A stretch of DNA of 64,000 bases from an uncultured Treponema sp. (GTDB taxonomy: Bacteria > Spirochaetota > Spirochaetia > Treponematales > Treponemataceae). Of the stretch, positions 40,984 to 50,232 are shown piece by piece. The stretch covers positions 1-64,000 of the forward strand of contig CAKULY010000002.1 in NCBI GenBank assembly GCA_934667505.1. The letters run 5' to 3'. Position 1 is the stretch's first letter, and each line of letters starts with the position of its first letter. A program made the position numbers and the translations under genes. The notes beneath the pieces were generated by a model. That model did not search any database, had not been told where the DNA came from, and worked only from the letters and a program-made list of their open reading frames with translations.

Positions 40984-43245
40984 ATGGAAAATAAAAATAA
41001 AACAGAAGCAAAAGCAAAAAATAAAGAAAAAAATATGCCTGTAGAAAAGAAATCTTCTAAAAAAGAAAAAGTCGCAAAGGTTGAAAAGAACATTCCTGCA
41101 AAAAAGTTGCCGTCAATATTCAAAAAACAGTATACAGAACAGAAGTTTGAAAAAAAGATTCTAAAAAAACTTTATATTGAGCAAGACAAAAATATGATAA
41201 AAGACCTTTTTGTTCCTGCAAAAGACAAAAAAAGCCGAAGCGTTCTTGCTGTGGATTTAACAAAAAGTCTTCCAAAAAGCCAATTTGAAAAACTAAAAGT
41301 GCTTTCTAAGCAAATTGCTCAGCAAAAGGGTGGAATAAAAATAGTTCCTTTGATTGCTGTCGTTGCTCTAATTGCTGCAATAGGAATTTGCGTTGCACTT
41401 TTTAAGAATGTAATTATTGCAAGCGCCATAAAATCTTCTATGCAAGGAATTTTCGGGGCAAAGACCGATATTGGCCGCGTAGATTTCCAGATTTTTAATG
41501 CAAAGCTTCAAGTTTTTGATTTGGAACAGGCCAATAAAGAAAATCCTATGAAAAATCTGTTCCAAATTGATGATATAAATGTCGATTTCAATCTTACAGA
41601 CCTATTGAGAGGAAAGTTCCATGCAGAAAATCTTGTGGTCGCAGGCGTCGCGCTAGACACAGACAGAAGCGCAAGCGGAGAACTTCCTGTTAAGCAGAAA
41701 AAAACAAAAGAAGAAAAAAAATCGGAATCGAATATTTCAGAAACCAGAAAAAAACTTATGGATGAAGCCGCCAGGCAGCTTTCTGCCATGTTTGAAAACT
41801 ACAATCCTGAAAAATTCTTGGAAAATCTGCAAAGCGAATTAAAATCTCCTTCTGTCGCAATAGAAATTTCTACTGATGTCCAAAAAAAAGTTGAAAAGTG
41901 GAAAAATACTCCTGCAGAGCTTCAATCCAGCGTTGCAAAGTTCAGCAAAAGTGTTGATTCTCTTGTAAAAACTGACTGGGCAAATGTGAACGACCCGGTA
42001 AAATTAAAAAATGCTTTGGAAAATCTTAATGCTTCTGTAGAAGAAGGTAAAAAAATAAAGCAAAGCCTAGAAGAAACAACAAATTCTCTAAAAACTGATG
42101 CGAATGCGGTTTCAAGCTATCAAGCGCAGCTAACAAACGCAATAAAGTCAGACACGTCTTTAGTGGATTCTAAAATTTCTGAAATGAAGAGCACGTTTAG
42201 TCCTTCTGGATTAAAAAAGATAATGAACGATGCTGTTCAATCAATGCTTTACGAACTGTGTGGAAAGTACTATCCGTATGTAAAAAAAGGTCTGGATGCG
42301 GCTATGGATATTAAGAGCAATTCTTCAGCTGCAAGCAGTTCTGAAAAATCTAAAAAAGCAGAGCAAAAGAAATCTAAAAAGCAGAAATCTTCGATTCATA
42401 GAATGGAAGGAAGAACTGTTTACTATAAAAAAGACACAGTTCCAAAACTTCTAATAGAAAATGCTGTTGCCAGCGGCTATGAATATGGTACACAGAATCT
42501 TTTGTTCAAAGGTGTTGCAACAGAAATTTCTAGCGACCAAAATATGCGCGGAAAACCAACTGCAATTTCTGCAGATTTCAAGATTGCAGGCAAGCCGAAT
42601 TCCGCAAGCATTGCTATAGATGCCCGCAAAGAAACAACTTCTCCGCTTTTATCTGCTTCGTATAATGGAAGCGGTTATCCTGTAAATGCAGATGCGAAAG
42701 TTTTTGTCCTGGAATCGAATGGCAATATTTCTGCAAAAATGACGGCGAACAGTTCTGGCTCATTTAAGATTTCTGGACTTCTTGATATGAACGTGAACAG
42801 CATGACGGGCATGCATTTCGAGCCGGAAAGAGTAAGTTCTCTTTACAATAAGGCTTTAGCGAATGTAAAGCAACTTTCCGTAGGGTTTAACATTGGGCTT
42901 GATTCTAATGGAAATTTTGAAGTTTTATTAACAGAGCCAGAAAAACTTGCTCGCCAGCTTGTAACTCCAATTACAAATGCGCTTTCTTCGGAAATAAATA
43001 GCATTGCCGCAGACGCAAAAAAGAATATAACTTCAGTTTTAAGCCAAAAAACAGGAATTGCAAGCGAACAGCTTGCCCAGTTTACAAATATTCAAAAATC
43101 AATAGGCGAGCAAAAAAGCAATGTTAATTCTTTAAATTCTCAGCTTGAAGCAAAAAAGAAGGAAATTACAGCGCAAATTACAAATGCTGGAAAAAATTCC
43201 TTGAAAGATGCCGCTTCTGGAGCATTAAAAAATCTTTTTAAATAA
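40984..43245 (+). CDS. TIGR03545-family protein, AsmA-like envelope protein
   Basis: A 753-residue protein with a lysine-rich cytoplasmic N-terminus (residues 1-115), one membrane helix (about 120-142, VPLIAVVALIAAIGICVALF), and a large extracytoplasmic part. That part has strand-forming segments (INVDFNLTDLLRGKFHAENL) like AsmA/TamB repeats, long helical coiled-coil stretches (330-400) and a charged linker around 440-470. It accompanies TIGR03546, as in other genomes. AsmA-like proteins are linked to lipid transport between membranes; applying this here is inference. A GGGAAA ribosome binding site precedes the ATG. Confidence 0.82.
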   Translation: MENKNKTEAKAKNKEKNMPVEKKSSKKEKVAKVEKNIPAKKLPSIFKKQYTEQKFEKKILKKLYIEQDKNMIKDLFVPAKDKKSRSVLAVDLTKSLPKSQFEKLKVLSKQIAQQKGGIKIVPLIAVVALIAAIGICVALFKNVIIASAIKSSMQGIFGAKTDIGRVDFQIFNAKLQVFDLEQANKENPMKNLFQIDDINVDFNLTDLLRGKFHAENLVVAGVALDTDRSASGELPVKQKKTKEEKKSESNISETRKKLMDEAARQLSAMFENYNPEKFLENLQSELKSPSVAIEISTDVQKKVEKWKNTPAELQSSVAKFSKSVDSLVKTDWANVNDPVKLKNALENLNASVEEGKKIKQSLEETTNSLKTDANAVSSYQAQLTNAIKSDTSLVDSKISEMKSTFSPSGLKKIMNDAVQSMLYELCGKYYPYVKKGLDAAMDIKSNSSAASSSEKSKKAEQKKSKKQKSSIHRMEGRTVYYKKDTVPKLLIENAVASGYEYGTQNLLFKGVATEISSDQNMRGKPTAISADFKIAGKPNSASIAIDARKETTSPLLSASYNGSGYPVNADAKVFVLESNGNISAKMTANSSGSFKISGLLDMNVNSMTGMHFEPERVSSLYNKALANVKQLSVGFNIGLDSNGNFEVLLTEPEKLARQLVTPITNALSSEINSIAADAKKNITSVLSQKTGIASEQLAQFTNIQKSIGEQKSNVNSLNSQLEAKKKEITAQITNAGKNSLKDAASGALKNLFK

Positions 43246-43257
43246 GGAAGGTGAATT

Positions 43258-44115
43258 ATGACAGTTTTACAAGGAATTTTACTAGGGATTTTACAAGGTG
43301 TAGCAGAATTTTTGCCAATTTCTTCGAGCGGTCACCTTGCCGTTGCGCAAAAACTTTTTAAGCTGGAAGATTTGCCCCTGCTATACGATGTCATGCTGCA
43401 TTTGGCAACCTTGCTTGCAGTAGTTTTGTTTTTTAGAAAAAAAATCTGGGAACTATTAAAGGTTTTAGGCAGATGGATTGCCAGAAAAGAACCTAAAGCA
43501 ACAGAAAATGAGCAAGACTTTTTATGTGGAACAGAAGAGCGTGGAAGGCGCACAATTATTGCTATAATTATTACAACTTTTATTACCGGTGCAATCGGAA
43601 TTTTTACAAGCAAGCTTATTCCTGAGCTTTCTATAAAAGTTACCTGCGCAGGTTTTATTATTACAGCTTGTCTTTTGATGTTTTCTTCACTTTGGGAGAA
43701 ACTCCGCCTAACAAAACAGAGCGTTGCAGAAGATAAATCTGAAAAAGGAATTTCCTGGAAGCAGGCGATTGTTGTAGGATTTATGCAAGGAGTAGGAACT
43801 CTCCCTGGAATAAGCCGAAGCGGTTCTACAATTGCAGGAAGTCAGCTTTGCGGAATAAACAGGGCAGCGGCTGGGGAATATTCATTCATAGTTTCCATTC
43901 CTGCAATTCTGGGGGCCTTTGTGCTTGAACTAAAAGATTTAGGACAGATGTCTTCCATGGTGGGAACTGCGCAGCTTGCAGCCGGCTGCTTAAGCGCGTT
44001 TGTTTCCGGTTATATTGCTCTTGCCGTCTTAATGAAGATTATAAAAAAAGGAAAACTTGAATGGTTTGCCTGCTATTTAATTCCTTTAGGAATCGCAGGA
44101 CTTATATTCTTTTAG
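43258..44115 (+). CDS. uppP: Undecaprenyl-diphosphatase UppP (BacA)
   Basis: A 285-residue membrane protein with about eight helices. The active-site signatures are GVAEFLPISSSGHL (residues 14-27, with the conserved E and S) and GISRSGSTI (about residue 180, arginine-serine). It recycles undecaprenyl diphosphate to the monophosphate carrier for peptidoglycan and surface glycan synthesis, and confers bacitracin resistance. A strong GGAAGG site lies six bases before the ATG, 12 bases after the TIGR03545 stop. It is functionally relevant to the lipid-carrier-based polymer genes from 46.6 kb on. Confidence 0.92.
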   Translation: MTVLQGILLGILQGVAEFLPISSSGHLAVAQKLFKLEDLPLLYDVMLHLATLLAVVLFFRKKIWELLKVLGRWIARKEPKATENEQDFLCGTEERGRRTIIAIIITTFITGAIGIFTSKLIPELSIKVTCAGFIITACLLMFSSLWEKLRLTKQSVAEDKSEKGISWKQAIVVGFMQGVGTLPGISRSGSTIAGSQLCGINRAAAGEYSFIVSIPAILGAFVLELKDLGQMSSMVGTAQLAAGCLSAFVSGYIALAVLMKIIKKGKLEWFACYLIPLGIAGLIFF

Positions 44116-44117
44116 GT

Positions 44118-44321
44118 AGAAAGCCGAGTTTTTTTATAACTTTGAAAAAAAAACGCTTTCAGCGACTTTCCAATTTGCTACAGATAGTTGCGCTCGCACT
44201 TCGTTTGAGTCGGTTTGGGTTGCTATGCAACCTTAATTGTTCTTATAGCACAAAATCTTCACAAATTGTAAATTCGTTTACGCTTTTATTTATTTTTCTA
44301 AAAACTCGACTTTCGAGCTTT
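44118..44321. repeat. Dispersed foldback repeat, long form, reverse orientation (copy 4)
   Basis: Arms AAAGCCGAGTTTTTTTATAA and TCTAAAAACTCGACTTTC are inverted copies. The interior has the family sequence GCACAAAATC.., as the reverse of other long copies, and a TTGCTATGCAACC palindrome in the centre. A 60-codon open frame across it is a by-product. Confidence 0.75.
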
Positions 44322-44349
44322 TAGTCATTCATTTATTTGGAAGTTTTTT

Positions 44350-44949
44350 ATGAAAAGAAAATTTTATGCTTTTGCGCTCGTTTTTAGTTGTTTTATGACT
44401 TTAGTTCCTCTTTTTGCAGAAGACAATAGTCGGGAAGAAAATCAAATGCAATCTGAAGAGCAGGCTTTAAGCGAAACATGGAAAAATGCTTTAAATAGCA
44501 CAGGCCGCTACCTAAGGGAAAAGAGCAAAACTGCCGGCGAGCAACTTGAAAAGGCTGGAAGACAATTGAAATCTGATTTGCAAGAGAGCTATAAAAGTTT
44601 TAAAGAAGTTAAGTGCAAGGGGACTTGGATTCATCAAGGTGAAAGCGTAAAAACAATTATAGAAATCAACGATGACGGAACAATGCTGTTGAGCCGGAAA
44701 AGAGGTCTGAATGTTGAATATTTTAAAGGAACGTATGTTGGAAATTCCATCAGCATAAGTTTTTATTGTTCAGAAATCGGAAGAAAAGACTTTTTTAAAA
44801 AAGATTCCAGAAAAATTTCCGCAGACTATTTTATAACCTACGCGCTTATTGATGAATCTGCATTAAAAGTAAAATTTGTAATTAGAGGGATTGGACCTGA
44901 TTCGGATTTGCTTAGTTTGGAAGATGGAGTTGTTTTTTCCAAAAAATGA
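44350..44949 (+). CDS. Secreted protein of unknown function
   Basis: A 199-residue protein with an export signal (KFYAFALVFSCFMTLVPLFA, signal peptidase I-like AEDN cut). The first 75 mature residues are helical and charged (GEQLEKAGRQLKSDLQESYK), possibly coiled coil. The last 110 alternate strands (GTWIHQGESVKTIIEIND.., GTYVGNSISISFY) like a lipocalin- or DUF-type beta domain. No motif I know. GGAAG lies eight bases before the ATG. The next gene begins 29 bases downstream on the same strand. Confidence 0.68.
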   Translation: MKRKFYAFALVFSCFMTLVPLFAEDNSREENQMQSEEQALSETWKNALNSTGRYLREKSKTAGEQLEKAGRQLKSDLQESYKSFKEVKCKGTWIHQGESVKTIIEINDDGTMLLSRKRGLNVEYFKGTYVGNSISISFYCSEIGRKDFFKKDSRKISADYFITYALIDESALKVKFVIRGIGPDSDLLSLEDGVVFSKK

Positions 44950-44977
44950 ACGCTCTAAAATCAGTTCCAGAAATAAT

Positions 44978-46456
44978 ATGAAACCAGTTTATAAAAATTT
45001 TTCTGAAGTTGAAAATCTTGCCAAAGAACAGTTCTTCTTTAGGCAAGGAATAATGATGGAAAATGCCGCCGCAGCATTAGAAAAATCTGTATTAGAGGCT
45101 TTGAATAAAACTTCTAAAATTGCAGACGGTTCGTTTCTTCAAAAGATAATTATAGTTTGCGGAGCCGGAAACAATGGGGCAGACGGTCTTGCCCTTGCTA
45201 GAAGGCTTTGTCCAATGCTAGATGTAAAAGTCCTTTTGACTGCGGAGCCAAAGACTGAAGAAGCAAAAATGCAGTACAAAACAGCTAGGGCGATAGGCGT
45301 TGATTTTATAAATTTTTTTGACGAAAAATGCTCATATTCAGTAGTTGTTGACTGTATGTTTGGAACGGGTTTCCATGGAGAACTAGACGAAAAATCAAAA
45401 AAACTTATACAGCAGCTAAACCAGATTGATGCTTTTAAAATTGCGTGCGATGTTCCTTCCGGATTAGATAAAGATGGGTTTGGAGGAGAAGTTGTTTTTT
45501 GCGCGGACGAAACAGTTTGCATGGGAGCAATAAAACTAGCCCATTTAAGCGACTTTGCAAAAGATTTTACAGGAAAACTTACAATAGCGAGCCTTGGGAT
45601 TTGTGAAGAAAAGTTGATTCAAGTAAAAACTCCAGATGCAATGCTTTTAGAAGAAAAGGATATTGTTCCGCCCGAACGAAAAAAGAAAAATGTGCACAAA
45701 GGGAATTTCGGACATCTTGGCGTTGCTGTTGGAGAAAAGCCTGGCGCAGCGGCAATAGCTGGAACTTCAGCACTCTGTTTTGGGTGCGGTTTAGTTACCT
45801 GCGTGCAGTTTGAAGATGAATGTAAAAAAATCATTATGACGCCAGAACTTATGGTTAGCAATTCTTTTCCAGAAAATACAAATGTGGTTCTTTTAGGCAG
45901 CGGACTTGGAAGAGATTTAAAAAGATTAAAAGAAGCCGAAAAAGTGTTGGATTTTTTGTATAAGATGAAAAGTCCGGCTGCAGTCTTGGATGCAGATTTT
46001 TTTTACCAAGAGGAACTTTTACAGAAATTAGAAAGATTAGACTCTTTAAAGAATGCCAGAATCTTGCTTACTCCGCATCCAAAAGAGTTTTATAATCTGA
46101 TAAAAGAGTGTCTTGATGAAAATGTGGAATTTACGCAAGTTGTGCAAAACCGCTTTCTGTATGTTCAGATGTTTGGCAAGAAATTTAAAAATCTTGTTTT
46201 AGTCGCAAAGGGCGCTGTTACTTACATTGTCAAAGAAGACCGTATTTTTATTTGCGATGGAAACGCCCCTTCTCTTGCGAAGGCTGGCAGCGGCGATGTT
46301 CTTGCTGGTATGTGCGCGGCTTTGCTTGCGCAAGGCTATTCCGATTTGGATGCAGCAAGAACGGCGGTGTATCTTCATGCGAAAGCGGGCAGGGCGTTTT
46401 TGCCAAACTACGCGTGCACACCGCTTTCGCTCGCAAATTGCATTGCAAAAATCTAA
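44978..46456 (+). CDS. nnr: Bifunctional NAD(P)H-hydrate repair enzyme (epimerase + ADP-dependent dehydratase)
   Basis: The 492-residue product starts at MKPVYKNFSE (ATG at 44978); the longer frame to 44891 overlaps the previous gene. The N-terminal 215 residues are the YjeF_N epimerase (CGAGNNGADGLALARRL, CMFGTGFHGEL, DVPSGLDKDGF). The C-terminal 260 residues are the ADP-dependent dehydratase (HKGNFGHLGVAVG, LLTPHPKEF, GNAPSLAKAGSGDVLAGM). Together they repair hydrated NADH and NADPH formed by heat or enzymes. A foldback repeat follows the stop codon. Confidence 0.92.
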   Translation: MKPVYKNFSEVENLAKEQFFFRQGIMMENAAAALEKSVLEALNKTSKIADGSFLQKIIIVCGAGNNGADGLALARRLCPMLDVKVLLTAEPKTEEAKMQYKTARAIGVDFINFFDEKCSYSVVVDCMFGTGFHGELDEKSKKLIQQLNQIDAFKIACDVPSGLDKDGFGGEVVFCADETVCMGAIKLAHLSDFAKDFTGKLTIASLGICEEKLIQVKTPDAMLLEEKDIVPPERKKKNVHKGNFGHLGVAVGEKPGAAAIAGTSALCFGCGLVTCVQFEDECKKIIMTPELMVSNSFPENTNVVLLGSGLGRDLKRLKEAEKVLDFLYKMKSPAAVLDADFFYQEELLQKLERLDSLKNARILLTPHPKEFYNLIKECLDENVEFTQVVQNRFLYVQMFGKKFKNLVLVAKGAVTYIVKEDRIFICDGNAPSLAKAGSGDVLAGMCAALLAQGYSDLDAARTAVYLHAKAGRAFLPNYACTPLSLANCIAKI

Positions 46457-46459
46457 TTT

Positions 46460-46576
46460 GTTAAAAGACGAGTTTTTAGAAAAATAAACAAAAGCGCGAG
46501 CGCAACTGTCTGCGGCAAATTGGAAATTCACTGAAAGCGTCTTCTTTACAGTTTATAAAAAGCTTGGTTTTCAACC
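46460..46576. repeat. Dispersed foldback repeat, middle-length form (copy 5)
   Basis: Arms TTAAAAGACGAGTTTTTAGA and TATAAAAAGCTTGGTTTTCA pair. The interior contains CAAATTGGAAATTCACTGAA, a version of the inner arm. It separates the repair-enzyme gene from the glycopolymer locus. Confidence 0.72.
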
Positions 46577-46626
46577 TACAGACTTTTTTACTAGATTTCT
46601 TTTTTGTAAAGTAATAAAATATTTGT

Positions 46627-47805
46627 ATGGAAAAATCTGCGAATATTACTGTTGTGGGAACCGGTTACGTTGGGCTTTCCAACTCAATCCTTTTGGCACA
46701 GCACAACAATGTAGTCGCTTTGGATTTAGTTGAGTCCAAGGTCAATCTTATTAATCAAAAAAAATCGCCAATTGTCGACAAGGAAATCTCTGAATATCTT
46801 TCTTCGCGTGCATTGAGCCTGACTGCCACAACGGACAAGTCTCTTGCGTATAAAAATCCCGACTTTGTGGTTGTTGCAACGCCTACCGACTACGACAGCG
46901 AAAAGAATTTTTTCAATACTTCTTCAGTTGAGTCTGTACTTTCGCTTGTAAACGAACATTGCCCGTCTGCAGCGGTTGTAATAAAATCCACAATTCCCGT
47001 TGGCTTTACAGAAAAAATGCGGAAACGATTCCCATCTTTGGAAATTATTTTTTCCCCGGAATTTTTGCGCGAAGGCAAGGCTCTTTACGACAATCTTTAT
47101 CCAAGCAGAATTATTGTGGGCGACACTTCCCCAAAAGCAAAGCAGTTCGCCGCGCTTTTAAAGCAGGGCGCAATCAAGCAGGATATTCCGACTCTTTTTA
47201 TGAAGCCAACGGAAGCCGAAGCCGTAAAACTTTTTGCGAACACGTATCTGGCTCTCCGCGTGGCATATTTCAACGAGCTTGACACTTACGCAGAGCTTAA
47301 AAATCTTGACACAAAATCAATTATCGACGGCGTTTGCCTTGATCCAAGAATCGGCAGCCATTACAACAATCCAAGTTTTGGCTACGGCGGTTACTGCCTT
47401 CCAAAAGACACAAAGCAGCTGCGTGCGAATTACGAAAATGTTCCGAGCAATCTGATTGGCGCGATTGTTGAATCTAACGACACGCGAAAAACTCACATTG
47501 CAGCAATGATTTTGGCGAAAAAGCCTAAGACAGTTGGAGTTTTCCGCCTTACAATGAAGTCAAATTCCGACAACTTTAGGGCGAGCGCAATTCAAGACAT
47601 AATGAAAAAACTCCGTGCGGAAGGCGTTGAGGTTGTAATCTACGAGCCTACAATTTCTTCCTGCGAATATGAAAAATACAAGGTTCTAAACGATTTGCAG
47701 AGTTTTAAGAATTCCTGCGATGTGATTATTGCAAACAGAATGAGCGATGAGCTTTTAGACGTTCGGCAAAAAGTCTACACGCGCGACTTGTATTCAAGGG
47801 ATTAA
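46627..47805 (+). CDS. ugd: UDP-glucose 6-dehydrogenase
   Basis: A 392-residue enzyme of the UDP-glucose/GDP-mannose dehydrogenase family. Features are the N-terminal NAD loop [32 protein letters not shown], and the catalytic cysteine in [15 protein letters not shown] (about residue 258). The size matches short Ugd enzymes of capsule loci. It oxidises UDP-glucose to UDP-glucuronate, which the GumK-like glycosyltransferase one base downstream could use. A TAAAAT box sits six bases before the ATG without a good -35. It is the first gene of a run reaching to 51.9 kb. Confidence 0.92.
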   Translation: MEKSANITVVGTGYVGLSNSILLAQHNNVVALDLVESKVNLINQKKSPIVDKEISEYLSSRALSLTATTDKSLAYKNPDFVVVATPTDYDSEKNFFNTSSVESVLSLVNEHCPSAAVVIKSTIPVGFTEKMRKRFPSLEIIFSPEFLREGKALYDNLYPSRIIVGDTSPKAKQFAALLKQGAIKQDIPTLFMKPTEAEAVKLFANTYLALRVAYFNELDTYAELKNLDTKSIIDGVCLDPRIGSHYNNPSFGYGGYCLPKDTKQLRANYENVPSNLIGAIVESNDTRKTHIAAMILAKKPKTVGVFRLTMKSNSDNFRASAIQDIMKKLRAEGVEVVIYEPTISSCEYEKYKVLNDLQSFKNSCDVIIANRMSDELLDVRQKVYTRDLYSRD

Positions 47806-47806
47806 A

Positions 47807-48976
47807 ATGGACTTAAAAAAAATCACGTTTTTGACCGGCCACAACTGGAAGTCGAACCGTCTGGGCGGTTTCCACAAATTCGCACAGGAAGCGCTCGACC
47901 AGGGAATTGAAGTTGTTTTTTTCAGCTTTCCGCGGCCTTATTATTCGTACTTTCAGCATCAGGAACTTTACAACAAAAAATCCATAAAGGAACTTCAAAA
48001 AGGGCTTGTCTACCAGGAAAATAAAGCAACGCTCACGAATGTTACTCTTTCGACTCTGAAACTTCCTAATTTCTTCAACAAGTTTTTTTCAGATTCCGTG
48101 ATGAACGCTTTTGAACGCTTTTCTTTTTCCTCTTTTAAAAGATTTGCAAAAAAGTGGCTTTGCGGCACGGACGTTTTTGTTTTTGAAAGCTGCGACGGAA
48201 TGATTTTTCTAAAAAAACTGAAAAAAATGTTTCCAGACGCAAAATTCGTCTACCGCCCAAGCGACCCGTTGATGTACGACGGCTGTCTTTCGCGCTATCA
48301 AAAGAACGAAACTCAGATGATTTTGGGCGCAGACCTGAACATCATTGTAAATCAGGAAGGCTTGAACCTTTACAAGCGAAAAATTGACGGTTTTGAAGAA
48401 AAAGCTAAATACACGCTCCTTTCAAATGGCGTTGACATCGAAAGCTATCAAAAAACGTACCCAAAACCAGCCCTTTTGAACAAGCCGAACACGTTTTTGT
48501 ACGTTGGAGCTTGGGAAGTTGAATGGAATCTTTTGTTCAAGGCGTGCGAATCTAACAAAAATTTTAATTACATCGTTGTGTGCCCTAATTTTCCGGACGA
48601 AAGCGTTTTGCAAAAGGTAAAATCGTTTGAAAATCTTTTTTATGTTCCCGGAATAAAGCCTCAAGAAGTTCCTGCCTGGATTACAAATTGCGATGTCGTT
48701 ATGGTTCCTTATGTTACCGACTTTTACAAAAACCGCCCTTTGGGAATTACCGCAAAATACTATCAGGCGATGGCGGCTCAAAAACCGATTGTTGCCTACT
48801 GCGACACGCCAAAGTTGTCCGAAGCTGGAATTAGCGTGACCTACACTTACGAAGATTTTATTGCAGAATGTCAAAAAGCAATTGCGGTTGGCAAAAACTC
48901 GTACACATTTGACTTAAAAGACCGGCAGTGGTCTAAAATCACGGCTAAATTTATAGAATTATTGCAGAATTTGTGA
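47807..48976 (+). CDS. GumK-like (GT70) glucuronosyltransferase
   Basis: A 389-residue GT-B-fold enzyme beginning one base after the ugd stop. DVFVFESCDGMIFLKKLKK followed by KFVYRPSDPLMYD resembles by eye the GumK segment with the same order (xVFES...A-K-VYR-SD). The C-terminal half has the donor-binding pattern (FLYVGAWEVEW, DVVMVPYVTDFYKNRPLG, KYYQAMAAQKPIVAY). GumK adds glucuronate from UDP-glucuronate to a lipid-linked oligosaccharide in xanthan synthesis. The coupled ugd supports this specificity here; the acceptor is unknown. It would act at the inner face of the membrane. Confidence 0.75.
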   Translation: MDLKKITFLTGHNWKSNRLGGFHKFAQEALDQGIEVVFFSFPRPYYSYFQHQELYNKKSIKELQKGLVYQENKATLTNVTLSTLKLPNFFNKFFSDSVMNAFERFSFSSFKRFAKKWLCGTDVFVFESCDGMIFLKKLKKMFPDAKFVYRPSDPLMYDGCLSRYQKNETQMILGADLNIIVNQEGLNLYKRKIDGFEEKAKYTLLSNGVDIESYQKTYPKPALLNKPNTFLYVGAWEVEWNLLFKACESNKNFNYIVVCPNFPDESVLQKVKSFENLFYVPGIKPQEVPAWITNCDVVMVPYVTDFYKNRPLGITAKYYQAMAAQKPIVAYCDTPKLSEAGISVTYTYEDFIAECQKAIAVGKNSYTFDLKDRQWSKITAKFIELLQNL

Positions 48977-48992
48977 TAAAATTTTATAACTT

Positions 48993-49078
48993 GCTTGAAA
49001 TTCGAGTTTTAAAAAAATGAACAAAAGCGTTGAAAGCGTTTTTTTTCACAATTTACAAAAAACTTGAAATTCGGGCTA
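48993..49078. repeat. Dispersed foldback repeat, short form (copy 6)
   Basis: CTTGAAATTCGAGTTTT and AAAAACTTGAAATTCG arms enclose AACAAAAGCGTTGAAAGCG. It lies inside the glycopolymer operon, between the GumK-like gene and wecE. Confidence 0.68.
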
Positions 49079-49095
49079 ATTTACAAGGACAGTTT

Positions 49096-50229
49096 ATGAT
49101 TCCATTTAACATTCCTTCCGTTACAGGAAATGAACTTAAATATATTCAACAGGCTATAGAAAATCACAAGATTTGTGGCGACGGCTCGTTCACAAAAAAA
49201 TGCACTCAGTATTTTGAAAATTCGCTTCAGAGAAAATTCCTTTTAACAACTTCCTGCACTTCCGCCTTGGAAATGGCGGCTCTCCTTTGCAATATAAATC
49301 CCGGCGATGAAGTCATTTTGCCTTCGTTTACGTTCTGCTCCACTGCCGACGCCTTTGTTCAGCGCGGTGCAAAGCTGGTCTTTGTTGATGTAAGGCGCGA
49401 TACAATGAACATCGACGAAAACAAGATTGAGCAGGCGATTACAGAAAAAACAAAGGTTATTGTTCCTGTGCATTATGCCGGTGTCGCCTGCGAAATGGAC
49501 AAAATCATGCAGATTGCAAAAAAGCACAATCTAAAAGTGGTGGAGGATGCCGCCCAGGCAGTCTGCTCTCTCTACAAAGGCAAGCCGCTTGGAACAATCG
49601 GCGACTACGGCTGTTTTTCTTTTCACGAAACAAAGAACCTTTCCATGGGCGAGGGGGGGGGTATATCAATAAACACAAATTTGGAAGATTACGAAAAAGC
49701 CGAAATCATCAGGGAAAAAGGTACCGACCGTTCAAAATTTATCCGCGGTCAAATAGACAAATACACTTGGCGTGATTACGGCTCTAGTTATCTTCCAAGC
49801 GACTTGAACGCCGCCTACCTTTATGCGCAGCTTGAAGACTGCCAAAAGATTCAGGAAAATCGCCTTTCAATTTGGAAAAAATATTTTGAATCATTTGAAA
49901 ACCTTTCGCAGCAGAAAAAAATTGCGCTTCCTTTTGTTCCAAAGGACTGCATTCACAACGCGCATATGTTCTATTTTATTACAAAATCTTTGGAAGAACG
50001 CACAGAACTGATTTCTTACCTAAAGCAAAACGAAGTTCAGGCTGTTTTCCATTATATTCCGCTTCATTCTTCCCCGGCAGGAATAAAATTTGGCCGTTTC
50101 GATTCAAAAGATGAGGTTACAACGGACTACAGTTTGCGTCTTGTAAGGCTTCCTCTTTTTTACGGGCTTTCCGAATCTGACCAAAATAAAGTTATTCAAA
50201 CCGTTCAGAATTTTTATGAGCAAAGGTAA
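49096..50229 (+). CDS. wecE: dTDP-4-amino-4,6-dideoxygalactose transaminase, with G9 tract in the coding region
   Basis: The 377-residue protein starts at MIPFNIPSVTGNELKYIQQA, with AAGGAC before the ATG at 49096. It closely resembles E. coli WecE/RffA from memory: GDEVILPSFTFCSTADAF, DTMNIDENKIEQAI, VIVPVHYAGVACEMD, and the PLP lysine in CFSFHETKNLSMGEGGG. WecE makes TDP-Fuc4NAc precursor by transamination of TDP-4-keto-6-deoxyglucose; the enzymes that supply that keto-sugar are not in the window. The codons for EGGG hold nine consecutive G (49653-49661), five codons past the PLP lysine. A slip of one base would truncate the enzyme, so it may be phase variable. Confidence 0.92.
   Translation: MIPFNIPSVTGNELKYIQQAIENHKICGDGSFTKKCTQYFENSLQRKFLLTTSCTSALEMAALLCNINPGDEVILPSFTFCSTADAFVQRGAKLVFVDVRRDTMNIDENKIEQAITEKTKVIVPVHYAGVACEMDKIMQIAKKHNLKVVEDAAQAVCSLYKGKPLGTIGDYGCFSFHETKNLSMGEGGGISINTNLEDYEKAEIIREKGTDRSKFIRGQIDKYTWRDYGSSYLPSDLNAAYLYAQLEDCQKIQENRLSIWKKYFESFENLSQQKKIALPFVPKDCIHNAHMFYFITKSLEERTELISYLKQNEVQAVFHYIPLHSSPAGIKFGRFDSKDEVTTDYSLRLVRLPLFYGLSESDQNKVIQTVQNFYEQR
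49653..49661 (+). repeat. G9 homopolymer inside wecE
   Basis: Nine G in a row in a low-GC sequence, encoding Gly-Gly-Gly. As sequenced the frame is open (ON). Confidence 0.85.
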
Positions 50230-50232
50230 AAT

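Noticed and set aside
44061..44324. Open frame across foldback copy 4, with similar frames at 13558-13740 and 57361-57552
   Set aside because: All three translate the repeat itself (shared KSSQIVN..TLLFIFLKTR end). They lack ribosome binding sites and differ in their starts, so the frame is a by-product of the repeat.
46592..46626. Leaderless promoter for ugd
   Set aside because: A TAAAAT box lies six bases before the ATG, but the -35 position (TAGATT) fits poorly, so I did not count it with the seven better cases.
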